Positions 27,139 through 37,124 are shown, numbered from the stretch's first letter. The stretch is 46,994 nt of DNA from Planktotalea frisia (GCF_001890925.1 NZ_MLCB01000106.1:1-46994), one strand, 5' to 3'. Program-made: numbers and translations. Notes: generated by a model from the letters alone, not told the origin.

Positions 27139-29111
27139 TGGCTGACACAACAGCCATTTCCGCCACAGCCCCAATGAGCCGCTCAAAGCTTGCAAGCCTC
27201 CTCGTGGGCGTTGCGATTGTTCTAACGGCTTTGCAATACCTCGGGTTTCTGCCCGCCGCGCTGCACCGATTACCCGAAGCGTTCGTGCCCGACTTCGCGC
27301 GATATCTTGATGCGTTCTTCAACTTTGTGAAGGACGATCTGGGCCTATTTACCCTGACCCGTTGGCTCACTGGATTGTTGCAAACCGTCCTTGATACCAC
27401 TGCCAACCTTCTATTCGGCAAACGTCGCTGGCCCAACCTTGGCCCGATCCCTTGGACTGCGATTGCCGCATCTATGGCCGTGCTTGGCTACTATTTAGGT
27501 GGCTGGAAAATGGCTGCGCTGGTCGCTGTTACCTTCTGTTGGACCGCGCTTGTCGGCCAATGGAAAATCGCAATGGAAACGATGTCGGTACTTGTGGTCG
27601 CCGCGCCAACAGCCTTCATCATCGGTCTGTCCCTTGGTATTGCTGCGTGGAAATCCCCTGCGTTTGATCGCACTTTGAAACCGATCTTGTCAGTGCTCCA
27701 AACGCTACCCTTCTTCACATACCTTCTGCCTGCTGTGATCTTCTTCAAGGTCGGGCCAACCGCGGGTGCCGTCGCTACAACGATCTACGCGATCCCACCG
27801 ATGATCTTGATGACAACGCTTGGCTTGCAAAAAGTCAGCCCAGAAGTTGTCGAAGCCGGTCACATGAGTGGCTGCACCAAGTTCCAGCTTTTGCGCCATG
27901 TCTACCTGCCCTCTGCACGTACAGAAATCCTCGTGGGTGTGAACCAAGTCATCATGCTCTGCCTTGCGATGGTGGTTCTAACCGCTTTCATCGGCATGCC
28001 TGGTTTAGGCGCAAAGCTGCTGGCGATGATGGGTAGTTTCAAGCTAGGCCGCTCCTTTGAAATCGGCGTCACGATTGTTCTGCTCGCCGTCACATTGGAT
28101 CGCATGTCCAAAGCCTGGGTCGTCAAGCAACCTGAGCATTTCGAACGTGGCACTCCATGGTGGAAACGCCATATCATGTTCCTGCTCGCATTGGGTGCCT
28201 TCGTGTTCTTTTGCATTGTTGCGCAGTTCGTAGATGTCGCGTCTGAAATTGGTCGCAAGCAAAGCCTGTCCGTCGGTAAAGAGCTGGACGTGGGTATCAA
28301 ATGGTTCCTCAACATTGAGTGGGTCAAAGCAATCACCTATTTCTTGCGCGCCTTTGTGAATGTGCAAATTCTGATCCCTTTCCGCAATTTCCTGCTATCG
28401 ATCCCGACGCCTGCGTTCATCTTGCTGATCACCGCCTTCGCGCTTTGGCTTGGTGGCCGTCGCCAAGCGGTCACGGCCCTGATCTTCTTCTCCTTAGTTG
28501 CACTTTCTGGTTGGTGGGATCGCTCGGTCATTACGCTCTATTCCGTGATCTCTGCGGTCTCGATCGCCATGCTCTTGGGGCTGCCGATTGCTATCGTCGC
28601 GGCGCGGACTGAAAAATGGTCGCAACGCCTTTTGCTTGTGTGCGACACAGCGCAAACCTTCCCGAGTTTCGTCTACCTGATCCCGGCGATCATGCTTTTT
28701 GGCATCACAGACATCGCCGTCATTTTCTCCATCCTGATCTTCGCGATGGTCCCCCTGATCCGCTACACGATTGAGGGCCTGCGCACTGTGCCGCCCGAAG
28801 TGATCGAGGCTGCGGAAATGTCGGGTGCGACGCGGATGCAAAAGTTGGTGAACGTAGAGTTGCCCTTGGCTTTGCCAACGATGGCTGTTGGTTTCAACCA
28901 AGCCATTATGTTCGCCTTCTTCATGGTAATTATCGCGGCCTTCATCGGCACACAAGACTTAGGTCAGGAATTGCAGAGGACGTTGGCTGGAACGGACTTG
29001 GGCAAGAATTTCGTTTTGGGTATCTGCGTTTCGCTCATGGCTTTGACATTCGATTTGACCATTTTGAAGTGGTCATCTGATCGGAAAAGGATGTTAGGGC
29101 TGGAAGAATAG
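27138..29111 (+). CDS. tmoV: TMAO ABC transporter permease TmoV-like, tandem permease domains
   Basis: A 657-residue inner-membrane permease that contains two full binding-protein-dependent transport domains in one chain, at about residues 130-330 and 420-650. Each has an EAA loop: EVVEAGHMSGCTKFQLLRHV and EVIEAAEMSGATRMQKL. Most ProW-type permeases have one such domain, so this chain supplies both halves of the channel. I chose the ATG at 27,138, one base overlapping the tmoW stop; a TTG three bases earlier is also in frame. It is the last gene of tmoXWV. Confidence 0.9.
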   Translation: MADTTAISATAPMSRSKLASLLVGVAIVLTALQYLGFLPAALHRLPEAFVPDFARYLDAFFNFVKDDLGLFTLTRWLTGLLQTVLDTTANLLFGKRRWPNLGPIPWTAIAASMAVLGYYLGGWKMAALVAVTFCWTALVGQWKIAMETMSVLVVAAPTAFIIGLSLGIAAWKSPAFDRTLKPILSVLQTLPFFTYLLPAVIFFKVGPTAGAVATTIYAIPPMILMTTLGLQKVSPEVVEAGHMSGCTKFQLLRHVYLPSARTEILVGVNQVIMLCLAMVVLTAFIGMPGLGAKLLAMMGSFKLGRSFEIGVTIVLLAVTLDRMSKAWVVKQPEHFERGTPWWKRHIMFLLALGAFVFFCIVAQFVDVASEIGRKQSLSVGKELDVGIKWFLNIEWVKAITYFLRAFVNVQILIPFRNFLLSIPTPAFILLITAFALWLGGRRQAVTALIFFSLVALSGWWDRSVITLYSVISAVSIAMLLGLPIAIVAARTEKWSQRLLLVCDTAQTFPSFVYLIPAIMLFGITDIAVIFSILIFAMVPLIRYTIEGLRTVPPEVIEAAEMSGATRMQKLVNVELPLALPTMAVGFNQAIMFAFFMVIIAAFIGTQDLGQELQRTLAGTDLGKNFVLGICVSLMALTFDLTILKWSSDRKRMLGLEE

Positions 29112-29482
29112 CGATCTCGCCTGATCTTGTTATTGTTTTAGCGCACGGAAGCTGAGGAACAGCCCTGATTGAACTTTCGTACATTGGAAAGCATGAGTTT
29201 CGCCGCTGTATTTCGCTACCAAGTGTCTTTTATAATCACTTAGACTGCGCCTTCGCCACAACGTTGAATTACGGACACTTATCCGGTACTCTCGTCCCTG
29301 GGCCGCGATTCAACATTTTGAACAACGGTGCAGTACAGTTTTACCAAAGCGGACAACGGTAGACGGGTGCAGAATTAAGTGGGCGGTAGCGGTATGTCGT
29401 GACAGCTTAGATATTTTACAAATGCAATTCACTGGCACTCTTTGACCGTTTCGTCAGGTAGAAGCACAGGGCCACTTAGTTT
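29112..29482. other. Gene-free stretch between methylamine and quinate-type regions
   Basis: These 371 bases show no convincing open frame, tRNA or transposon end, and no strong terminator for tmoV. A 16-codon frame starts at 29,193 but looks like chance. The stretch marks the change from the methylamine island to an unrelated operon and may be a scar of gene loss or insertion. Confidence 0.5.
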
Positions 29483-31369
29483 TTATGCTTTTGGTACCCC
29501 CTTCGGGCGCAATAGGCGTTTCTGAGCTGCGATCCGAAACGGAGCATTCGGGGCACCATAGCCTTGGTAGTTTCTTCGTCTTTCAACGACTTCGAAAAAC
29601 ATGTTCTTTAAGAACGGCTTTGAATACATCTGAAAAAAGGAACCGTTTTCATCTTCATCATATAAAATGTTGTTAACTGACAATTGTGAGAGCATCTCGG
29701 GTGAAAGATCAAACCGCGCAGCCAAGTCTGCGTAATAGTTTTCAGGTATTTCAAGCGGCTCAAATTCTGACACGGCCAGCGCCTTTGCCGTTGCGAATAT
29801 ATCATCGCTCGCCAATGCAATGTGCTGCACAGAAGCACCAAAACTATCTGCAAGAAATCGACCTGCCATCGTGCGATGGGTTTCAGCACCGTTCAAAGTG
29901 ATGCGAAAGGCACCATCAACCGTTTCCAATGCTTGACTGCGCACCAGCCCATCGGGGTCGATCACATCTACCATCGGGGATTTATTCATTTTAAAGAGCG
30001 TCGAGTAAAACAGCGACCAACTGAGCATTTCATCATAGCTCATGGTTTGAGCAAGATGATCTATGCGCGTTAAGCCTGCCATGTGATCGCTGGCATGCAC
30101 CGCCGTGAACTCCAGATCCCAAACTTCGGACAATCCACTGACCTCATCAACGAGATGAAGTACACTACCGCTAAGTCCACGGATCGCGGGAATGTTCAGC
30201 TCACCCGGCCCAGTTGGTTGTTCAAAGTGCTCTGCTCCGAGCTTACGCGCGCGCAAGGCGGCATCGCTTGCGTCATCAACGCTTAGTCCAACCGCGCAAA
30301 CGGTCGAACCATGCGCAACATATGCGCTGCTTGCAAAGCCTATCGTTTCGCGGTTCACAACGATGCGGATGTCCCCTTGTGTCCAAAGGGATAACTGTTT
30401 GGAAATGTGATTTCCCGTATGCACAAAGCCAAGCGTTTTCAGCATGATATCAAGGGCTTCAGCCTCCGCACCACGACTTGCGAATTCGACGAAAGAAACG
30501 CCGTTGACGCTTTGACGCTTTGGCAAGGGCGCAACGTTCGCACTTGGTACTGCACCGCGACACCGCACATCATCCATCAATGCCACAAGCGAGCGATATC
30601 CATCCTTCGCAATGCCTTTAGGATTGCCCCCGCGAAACTGATCGTTGAAAATTTCCAGACTTATCGGTCCCTTGTACCCCGTCGCCATAACAGCCGTCAT
30701 AAAGCCTTTGATATCAAAATCGCCTTCGCCTGGCATGTTGCGGAAATGTCGGGACCAGTAGAGCAGATCCATCTCAATCTGGGGCGCATCTGCAAGGTGA
30801 ATGTAGAAGATCTTATCCCCCGGAATACTGCGAATCGTATTAGGGTCAATCTTGCGCGACAATGTGTGAAAGCTATCCAGAATAAGCCCAACGCTCTGAT
30901 GATCCGCACGGCGCACGACCTCCCATGCATCACGGTGATCATTGACGTGCTTGCCCCATGCAAGCGCCTCAAACCCAACACGCAAACCACGTTTGGCTGC
31001 CCGTTCACCCAGCTCATGAAAATCCTGCGCCATGCGATCAATCCCGCCAAGCGCCTGAGGGTGGCAGGACGAGCATATCAGCAGCAAATCGGTTCCCAAT
31101 TCCTGCATCAAATCAAACTTACGCTCGGCGCGATCAAAGGCTTTAATACGGATGGAATCGGGCAAAGCCTCAAAATCGCGAAAGGGTTGGAACAAAGTAA
31201 TTTCCAACCCTTTCGAGCGGATCAAATCGCCAACGTCGCGCGGATTGCCGTCATGTGCGATGAAATCTTGTTCGAATATTTCCAGACCGTCAAAACCAGC
31301 GGCCGCGATTGCATCCAGTTTTTCTGTAAAATTTCCAGAAATCGAAACGGTCGCGATTGAGGTCTTCAT
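29483..31369 (-). CDS. quiC: 3-dehydroshikimate dehydratase fused to HPPD-like domain
   Basis: A 628-residue two-domain protein. Residues about 1-280 match the sugar-isomerase/AP-endonuclease-type TIM barrel used by 3-dehydroshikimate dehydratases, with metal-binding residues in FEALAWGKHVNDH and LDSFHTLS. Residues about 290-628 match the 4-hydroxyphenylpyruvate dioxygenase (VOC) fold, containing RIDHLAQTM and QHIALASDDIFATA. Such fusions occur in QuiC-type enzymes that convert 3-dehydroshikimate to protocatechuate. The ATG at 31,369 overlaps the aroE stop (ATGA) and has AGGAGA upstream. It is the last gene of the TRAP operon. Activity of the VOC half is unknown. Confidence 0.83.
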   Translation of the reverse strand: MKTSIATVSISGNFTEKLDAIAAAGFDGLEIFEQDFIAHDGNPRDVGDLIRSKGLEITLFQPFRDFEALPDSIRIKAFDRAERKFDLMQELGTDLLLICSSCHPQALGGIDRMAQDFHELGERAAKRGLRVGFEALAWGKHVNDHRDAWEVVRRADHQSVGLILDSFHTLSRKIDPNTIRSIPGDKIFYIHLADAPQIEMDLLYWSRHFRNMPGEGDFDIKGFMTAVMATGYKGPISLEIFNDQFRGGNPKGIAKDGYRSLVALMDDVRCRGAVPSANVAPLPKRQSVNGVSFVEFASRGAEAEALDIMLKTLGFVHTGNHISKQLSLWTQGDIRIVVNRETIGFASSAYVAHGSTVCAVGLSVDDASDAALRARKLGAEHFEQPTGPGELNIPAIRGLSGSVLHLVDEVSGLSEVWDLEFTAVHASDHMAGLTRIDHLAQTMSYDEMLSWSLFYSTLFKMNKSPMVDVIDPDGLVRSQALETVDGAFRITLNGAETHRTMAGRFLADSFGASVQHIALASDDIFATAKALAVSEFEPLEIPENYYADLAARFDLSPEMLSQLSVNNILYDEDENGSFFQMYSKPFLKNMFFEVVERRRNYQGYGAPNAPFRIAAQKRLLRPKGVPKA

Positions 31370-32211
31370 GAAGGCTCTCCTGCAAGGGCGCGGCGCAAGG
31401 CGCTGTGATCTAGGTCTGCGCCGTTCGAGAAATGCGCCCACGCCTGAAGGCCTTGGTAAAAAAACAGCTCGTATCCAGACAGTATGGACAAACCTGCAAC
31501 AGCTGCGTCCTTAAGGAATTGTGTTTCAATGGGGGTGTAGACCGCATCAAAAGCCCACCTTGCATTAGACATCGCCACTGCTTCTAGGGGTGTTCCGCCG
31601 ATGCCCGCCATGCCAAGGGGCGTACAATTGATCAGCCCATCGGCCAAACTGGCGGCTTGGTTAGGGTCTGAAGCCACTCTGATCATCGTGCGGCCTGCAA
31701 ACGCCCCTAAGGCCGCGGCCAACGCTTTGGCCTTTTCCAAATCCAGATCCACGCAGCAAATTTCATCGGCTCCCAATGCGCACAAGGCGAATGCAATCGC
31801 TTTGCCCACGCCACCCGCGCCGATCAGACACACTTTTCCCGGGGTCACACCGCCGAAAACTTGTCGATAGGCGGCGATTAAACCAGTGTAGTCTGTGTTG
31901 AAGCCCTTCGGGCCTTTGCCCGTAAACAAAACGGTATTCACCGCGCCAATGGCACGCACGGTTGGGTCTGCAATCGCAATCAACTCAACCACACGTTCTT
32001 TGTAGGGATAGGTCACATTCACCCCACGCAATCCGTCGCGTTGCGCGTTTGCGAAGACATCCTCGAATGATGCGTTCAACTCACTGGGGATCAACAGATC
32101 ATAAGAAACGGGCAAACCAACCAAACGACCTGCTGCACGATGTAGATCCGGCGAGCGGGAGTGAGAAATGTTGTCGCCAATCAACCCTAATTTCAGCGGA
32201 ATACTTTTCAC
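31366..32211 (-). CDS. Shikimate/quinate dehydrogenase (AroE-like)
   Basis: A 281-residue member of the shikimate dehydrogenase family. The substrate site SHSRSP is at residues 16-21, and the catalytic pair K71 (YPYKE) and D107 (NTDYTG) are present. The cofactor loop is GAGGVGKA at about 127-134, followed by a conserved acidic CCVDLDLEKA stretch that would favour NAD. In this operon it likely oxidises quinate or shikimate to the dehydro form for the dehydratase next to it, rather than serving amino acid synthesis. It overlaps both neighbours by 4 bases. Confidence 0.85.
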   Translation of the reverse strand: MKSIPLKLGLIGDNISHSRSPDLHRAAGRLVGLPVSYDLLIPSELNASFEDVFANAQRDGLRGVNVTYPYKERVVELIAIADPTVRAIGAVNTVLFTGKGPKGFNTDYTGLIAAYRQVFGGVTPGKVCLIGAGGVGKAIAFALCALGADEICCVDLDLEKAKALAAALGAFAGRTMIRVASDPNQAASLADGLINCTPLGMAGIGGTPLEAVAMSNARWAFDAVYTPIETQFLKDAAVAGLSILSGYELFFYQGLQAWAHFSNGADLDHSALRRALAGEPS

Positions 32212-32978
32212 GCGTTGTCGAACCTGCGGCGCAGAGCTTCGACACTGTCGGCAAGCATAACAAGATCAACGCCAACCGCCGTAAAGGCAGAACCGAGCGC
32301 GATGTATTTATCCGCCACGTCAGGGTCAAGCGCCATGATGCCCACAGGAACGCCTAGGGTTTTCAAACGCGCGAAGGCCTTCTCGATTGCCGTAACCACA
32401 TCGGGGTGGTTCATTTGTCCCGGCAAGCCCATGCTTGCGCTTAGATCGGCAGGACCGATGAAGACCGCGTCAACACCGTCCGTTTGCGCAATTGCTTCTA
32501 AGTTCGCCAACCCCTCAAGCGTTTCGACTTGCACAATCAAGCATAACTCGTCCGAGGCTGTTTCGAAGTAGTCGTCAACTTTTCCGTAGCGCGTTGCGCG
32601 GGTCATGCCAGCCATGCCACGTATGCCGAGCGGCCCATAGCGCATCGCTTCAACGGCTTTTGCCGCCTCTTCAGCGGATTGAACATACGGCACTAGCAAA
32701 GTCTGCGCGCCCATATCCAAAATTCGTTTAAACAAAGCTGGATCATTATCAGCTGGGCGCACAATTGCAGAAGAACTGCCATTTGCAGCCACGGCTTGAA
32801 GTGCTGGAAGAACCTCCACAGTTTCGATCGGTGCATGTTCGCAATCAATCAGAACCCAGTCGAAACCAGCCCCGCCAAGCAGTTCAGGAACCGTGTTGCC
32901 GCCTATGGTATTCCAGATGCCCGTTTGATGCTGGCCAGCTTTCAGCGCTGCTTTGAAGCGGTTGGTTGGGTTCTTCAT
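32208..32978 (-). CDS. HpcH/HpaI-family aldolase
   Basis: A 256-residue class II pyruvate-type aldolase. Motifs are FDWVLIDCEHAPIE (about 39-52), QVETLEGLANLEAI with the catalytic glutamate (about 149-162), and VFIGPADLSASMG with the metal-binding aspartate (about 172-184). Such enzymes split 4-hydroxy-2-oxo acids to pyruvate and an aldehyde. Its role beside a shikimate pathway is not obvious; it may process a sugar acid or ring-cleavage product. The stop overlaps aroE. Confidence 0.85.
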   Translation of the reverse strand: MKNPTNRFKAALKAGQHQTGIWNTIGGNTVPELLGGAGFDWVLIDCEHAPIETVEVLPALQAVAANGSSSAIVRPADNDPALFKRILDMGAQTLLVPYVQSAEEAAKAVEAMRYGPLGIRGMAGMTRATRYGKVDDYFETASDELCLIVQVETLEGLANLEAIAQTDGVDAVFIGPADLSASMGLPGQMNHPDVVTAIEKAFARLKTLGVPVGIMALDPDVADKYIALGSAFTAVGVDLVMLADSVEALRRRFDNA

Positions 32979-32990
32979 ATGTGTCGTCCT

Positions 32991-34286
32991 TTAACCGTTA
33001 TATCCAAACAAGCGAGGCAGCCATAAAACCAAATCAGGCAGCAACATCATCAGCATCAACGCCGCGATGAGCACCGCGAGAAACGCCCAGATTTCTGAGA
33101 TGATTTCCCGCAAAGGGATGCCCGTGACTGCGTTGATGACGAAAAGCAAAATGCCGTAAGGCGGCGTGATCAGGCCGATCATTGAGTTGACCACGACCAG
33201 CACACCGAAATGTACCAAATCAATTCCAAGCGCTTTGCAGGTCGGGATGAACAGTGGCACGATCACCAAAATGATCGTCGTCGCGTCCAACACGCAACCC
33301 AGCAGCAAGATCAGAACGTTGACTGCCAGCAAGAAGACAATCGGGCTAATCTCTGCCCCTTCCAGCATAGCGGAAATGGATTGCGGGATTTGCTCTGAGA
33401 TCACGATAAAATTCAGAATGAACGCCCCGCCAATGACGATGCCAACGGAGGCAGATGAGCGCGCAGAGTCGATGAAGACTTGAAACAAACCGCGCAAGGA
33501 AAGTGCGCGATAAAATAGGATCGCAAGAACGAGCGCGTAAAAGGCAGCAACAGCCGCCGCTTCGGTTGGTGTCGTGACGCCACCGTAGATTCCATAGAGC
33601 AAGATCACTGGCATCAAGAGCGCTGGGAATGCGTCGGCGGTGCGGCGCGGCAGCGCTTTTAGCGGGACAGGTTCTTCTAGTGCGAACCCACGTTTGCGCG
33701 CAAGGTAGCCGTTCATGATCATCAACACCGCGCCCATGATCAGACCCGGTAAAATACCCGCTAGGAAGAGCGCACCAATGGATGCTTTGGACACCAATGC
33801 GTAGAGGACCATGGGAATTGACGGCGGAATGATCGGGCCAATCGTGGCTGATGCGGCGGTTATTGCAGCCGCATACCCACGGCTATAACGACCGTCTTTG
33901 GTCATCATCGAAATGATGATCTTACCAATGCCCGCTGCATCCGCGACCGCTGATCCTGACATGCCAGAAAAGATTAGCGAAGCGACGACATTCACATGTC
34001 CAAGGCCACCTTTGAAACGCCCTACTGCTGCGACACAGAAGTTCAGCAAACGGTCCGTGATGGAGCCCGCGTTCATAATGTTTGCCGCAACGATGAACAG
34101 TGGCACAGCGAGCAGGATTGCGCTGCCATAGAAACCTTGCAGAATTTTCTCTCCCGCAAGCGCGATATCTAGCCCAGCAAGGCCAAGATACACGACAGAT
34201 GCTAGGAGGATTGAATAGCCGATGGGCGTACCGATGCCAGCTAATACGAAGAGCGTCACGAGACAGGAGGCAAGCTCGAAACTCAT
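32991..34286 (-). CDS. TRAP transporter large permease, DctM type
   Basis: A 431-residue, highly hydrophobic protein of the DctM family with about twelve membrane segments. Typical phrases are AAITAASATIGPIIPPSIPMVLYA and GLITPPYGILLFVINAVTG. It forms the sodium-coupled channel with the small DctQ subunit and receives substrate from DctP. Its start overlaps dctQ by 4 bases. Substrate is unknown but probably an organic acid such as quinate. Confidence 0.92.
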   Translation of the reverse strand: MSFELASCLVTLFVLAGIGTPIGYSILLASVVYLGLAGLDIALAGEKILQGFYGSAILLAVPLFIVAANIMNAGSITDRLLNFCVAAVGRFKGGLGHVNVVASLIFSGMSGSAVADAAGIGKIIISMMTKDGRYSRGYAAAITAASATIGPIIPPSIPMVLYALVSKASIGALFLAGILPGLIMGAVLMIMNGYLARKRGFALEEPVPLKALPRRTADAFPALLMPVILLYGIYGGVTTPTEAAAVAAFYALVLAILFYRALSLRGLFQVFIDSARSSASVGIVIGGAFILNFIVISEQIPQSISAMLEGAEISPIVFLLAVNVLILLLGCVLDATTIILVIVPLFIPTCKALGIDLVHFGVLVVVNSMIGLITPPYGILLFVINAVTGIPLREIISEIWAFLAVLIAALMLMMLLPDLVLWLPRLFGYNG

Positions 34287-34879
34287 AAAGTTTCTCCCGA
34301 TTTTCCATCCGCTTCCAACGCAATTTCCAATTCAGTTTTGGGCGGCCCATTGCGCCAAACATCGACCATCAACCACGCATAGCGCGCGGCAACAGCGGCC
34401 ATGAAGATCGCGTAAACAGAGAAGATCGTGCGTAGAGGGATTTTCGCGCCATCAAACGGATTGCGCACCGTCGCCGTGCGCCGCATGCGCATGAAGTCGA
34501 TGTAATCCCATGTAGGCAGGAACGAATAAAGCATCCCGATGACAATCGCTGCAGCGGACACAAGCGCGAAGATGCGGCGCACGCGGGTCGAGACAGACAG
34601 GTAGATAATGTCAAAGCGCACATGCTCATGTTCACGCACGATGAACGCGCAACTGAAGAAGATGACCCAGACCCAAAGGATGCCGATCAGCTCAAGCGTC
34701 CAGCCCAAAGGGGCTATGGCCGCGAGCGTTGGAAATGTTTCGGCGAGGCCAAAGTTAGCAATGATCCTGGGGGTGTAGCGTGATCCGATCTGCAACAGAA
34801 AGGTCACGAAGATTGCAGCCAGCATGCCGCCTGCAATAATCTCTGCGAGACGGGAAAGTCCTTTGAACACGCGTTTCAT
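34283..34879 (-). CDS. TRAP transporter small permease, DctQ type
   Basis: A 198-residue inner-membrane protein with four predicted segments, matching the DctQ family in size and in the WVIFFSCAFIVREHEHVRFD region (about residues 71-90). It is the partner of the large permease, whose start codon overlaps its stop. It lies 40 bases after dctP in the same operon. Confidence 0.9.
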   Translation of the reverse strand: MKRVFKGLSRLAEIIAGGMLAAIFVTFLLQIGSRYTPRIIANFGLAETFPTLAAIAPLGWTLELIGILWVWVIFFSCAFIVREHEHVRFDIIYLSVSTRVRRIFALVSAAAIVIGMLYSFLPTWDYIDFMRMRRTATVRNPFDGAKIPLRTIFSVYAIFMAAVAARYAWLMVDVWRNGPPKTELEIALEADGKSGETL

Positions 34880-34919
34880 AACAACTCTCCCGTCCAGTCT
34901 CTAAGCTATCTCAAACCTA

Positions 34920-35927
34920 TTAGTTACCAAGCGCGTTGATCTTGTCGAGAACGCCTTCAGGCCAAGTCGCTGCGAACTCACTCTCTAGGTAAGCTGATTG
35001 AACCGCATTGCGGAAGGCCGCTGTGTCTGGCTCATAGATGGACATGCCCTGCCCTTCTAAGAAGGCGACAAGGCTCTCTTCTTTTTCGAGCTGTGCTACA
35101 CGGCCCGCTTCGGCGGCTGCATCTGCTGCGGCTTGCACCGTTGCTTGCTGATCTGCGTCAAGGCTGTTGAACAATTCAGCGGACATCGCGATGTAGTTCA
35201 GATCCACAAGGTGAGACGTAAGAACGATCTGGTTTGTGACCTCGTAGAATTTCGCGTCCACAACCGTTGGAAGTGGGTTGTCCTGACCGTCAACCGCACC
35301 AGTAGAAAGTGCTGTGTAAACCTCAGAGAAGGACATTGGCGTAGGTGCGGCACCAAGGGCCGAACCAAGGAACTGCCACGCATCTGTGCCGGGCATACGC
35401 AGGTTCACGCCAGCCAAATCCGCTGGAGTCATCACCGTCAACTCTTCTTTGGTCTGACGCAGGTTCACCTGACGGCGACCAAGATACATGACAGACAAAA
35501 GCTTTACGCCCAACTCGCTTTCCGCTTTGTCCTTGAACGCGTCCATGAGTGGATCGTTAAAGACCGCGACCTGATGTGCTGCATCTTGGTGCACATAACC
35601 GGCGGTAAAGATCGAGAACTCAGGGAAGAACTGTGCCAGTTCTTGTGCCGATGTGATCGACATTTCTAGGTTGCCACGGCTGATTGCCTCAAGCTCTGTG
35701 CCTTGTGCGAACAGTGTCGCGTTGTAGCTTGGCTCGTAGGAGGCGAAACCTGCAACTGCTGGACCAAAGACCTCTGCCATCGCAACAGCGCGTTGGTCTG
35801 TCTCAGAGCCAGCCATAGACATACGCATTTGAACTTGATGCCCATCCGCGAATGCGGGGGTGGTTGCAATCGCGCCTGCTGAAAGCATCGCGGCCAATGT
35901 TAGACGACGTGTAAATTTAAGGGTCAT
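34920..35927 (-). CDS. TRAP transporter substrate-binding protein, DctP type
   Basis: A 335-residue periplasmic binding protein with a signal peptide (residues about 1-27, ending AFA before DGH). The DctP signature is NLRMPGTDAWQFLGSALGAAPTPMSFSEVY, where the arginine usually binds the ligand carboxylate, so an organic acid is the likely ligand. The ATG at 35,927 has GGGAGG upstream; the longer frame to 35,945 is not supported. No strong hairpin precedes dctQ. Confidence 0.9.
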   Translation of the reverse strand: MTLKFTRRLTLAAMLSAGAIATTPAFADGHQVQMRMSMAGSETDQRAVAMAEVFGPAVAGFASYEPSYNATLFAQGTELEAISRGNLEMSITSAQELAQFFPEFSIFTAGYVHQDAAHQVAVFNDPLMDAFKDKAESELGVKLLSVMYLGRRQVNLRQTKEELTVMTPADLAGVNLRMPGTDAWQFLGSALGAAPTPMSFSEVYTALSTGAVDGQDNPLPTVVDAKFYEVTNQIVLTSHLVDLNYIAMSAELFNSLDADQQATVQAAADAAAEAGRVAQLEKEESLVAFLEGQGMSIYEPDTAAFRNAVQSAYLESEFAATWPEGVLDKINALGN

Positions 35928-35989
35928 GTGTGTCCTCCCAGACAATGTGTGCTTTTGATTTGAAAAGCGCGTTAAGATTAAGAAAGTAG

Positions 35990-37048
35990 TTATTCTGCGG
36001 CTGCATTTACCTCTTCGGTGAACGCGGCCATTTGAATGAGGGTTTGTGTAGTTGCGGCAAGTTGAATGGCTTCAACAACCTGCAATGTCCTAAGCCCCTC
36101 TTGCGCACTGACGAGCGGCTCGACGGTGCCCCGAATGACTTCGCAAAAGTGTGTGATTTGATTGACCAAAGGATCGGATTGCTCTTGTGGTGTGTTGGTC
36201 GCGGACATCGGGCTCCACCAGCTTTTCTTATCTTGATGTTGCCAAATGCGCATGTCGGGCAAAGACAACGAACCGTTCGATCCACCGATTTGATAGCAGG
36301 ACTGACCCGTGCACGGATAGCTCGGGTTTTCTTGCGAGGTCAGCTCCCAGCTCCAAGGCGACACCACGCTGTCGGATACCGTTATCGTGCTGATTGCGCC
36401 GCTCTCAAATCGCAAGACAGCGGCGGCAAGGTCTTCGTTTTCATATCCGCGTACCGATGGGGCAAGTTGCGCTTGAACGGTCACGACTTCACCGCAGAAT
36501 AGGCGCATCAGATCAACATCGTGCACCAGATTGACAGAGATCGGCCCAGCGCCGGATTGTTTGCGCCACGGTGCTACGTCAAAATAATCGTCCGGCTTAT
36601 AGAACCAACACGTCGCTTGCGCCGCACGCACATCACCGATTGCGCCGTTCTTAATCATGGCGGCTGCCTGTTGGATCAGTGGATTGTGACGGCGATGATG
36701 ACCCACAAGGATTGGAACACTTGCCGTTTGCGCCGTCTTGGTCAAAACGGCCGCCTCCGTTGAGGACGTCGCGAGCGGCTTTTCAATCAGCACCGGAACA
36801 CCGCGCTTCACGCAGTCCATCGCCCCGCTCACATGCAAGGGCGTCGGCGTTGAGAGAATGACACCGTCTACGCTTGCGGCATCGAAAAGCTCTGTCAGAC
36901 TTGCAAAACAAGGCACCGATATGCCCGTGACACCATTAGGCTCAACAACACCAACCAGCTCCACACTCGCGGCCTGCGCAATCGCAGCAATGTGACGTTG
37001 ACCAATCAGGCCCGCGCCGACAACGGCAAGTTTGACAGGTTCGTGCAT
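35990..37048 (-). CDS. Gfo/Idh/MocA-family oxidoreductase
   Basis: A 352-residue NAD(P)-dependent oxidoreductase. The cofactor motif GAGLIG is at residues 11-16, and the family signature VLIEKPLATS with the catalytic lysine is at about 90-99. These enzymes usually act on sugars, inositols or other polyols. First gene of the operon that ends with the dehydratase, so it may carry out the first oxidation of the imported compound. I chose the ATG at 37,048 with GAGG upstream; the frame extends to 37,093. A GntR gene is divergent. Confidence 0.87.
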   Translation of the reverse strand: MHEPVKLAVVGAGLIGQRHIAAIAQAASVELVGVVEPNGVTGISVPCFASLTELFDAASVDGVILSTPTPLHVSGAMDCVKRGVPVLIEKPLATSSTEAAVLTKTAQTASVPILVGHHRRHNPLIQQAAAMIKNGAIGDVRAAQATCWFYKPDDYFDVAPWRKQSGAGPISVNLVHDVDLMRLFCGEVVTVQAQLAPSVRGYENEDLAAAVLRFESGAISTITVSDSVVSPWSWELTSQENPSYPCTGQSCYQIGGSNGSLSLPDMRIWQHQDKKSWWSPMSATNTPQEQSDPLVNQITHFCEVIRGTVEPLVSAQEGLRTLQVVEAIQLAATTQTLIQMAAFTEEVNAAAE

Positions 37049-37108
37049 CGCGTCCTCTGCGTTAGATTCGAAGCCACCATATCGCAACTTCATTCATTTG
37101 CAATAATA

Positions 37109-37124
37109 TATGATATTTTTCATA
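37109..37124. promoter_or_regulatory. AT-rich inverted repeat between Gfo/Idh and GntR genes
   Basis: TATGA (37,109-37,113) and TCATA (37,120-37,124) form an inverted repeat in the 156-base divergent space (37,049-37,204) between the TRAP operon and the GntR regulator. The place suits the operator of that regulator. The short arms leave room for chance. Confidence 0.35.

Noticed and set aside
29112-29482. Insertion sequence or attachment site
   Set aside because: No terminal inverted repeats, target duplications, tRNA or transposase fragments could be seen.
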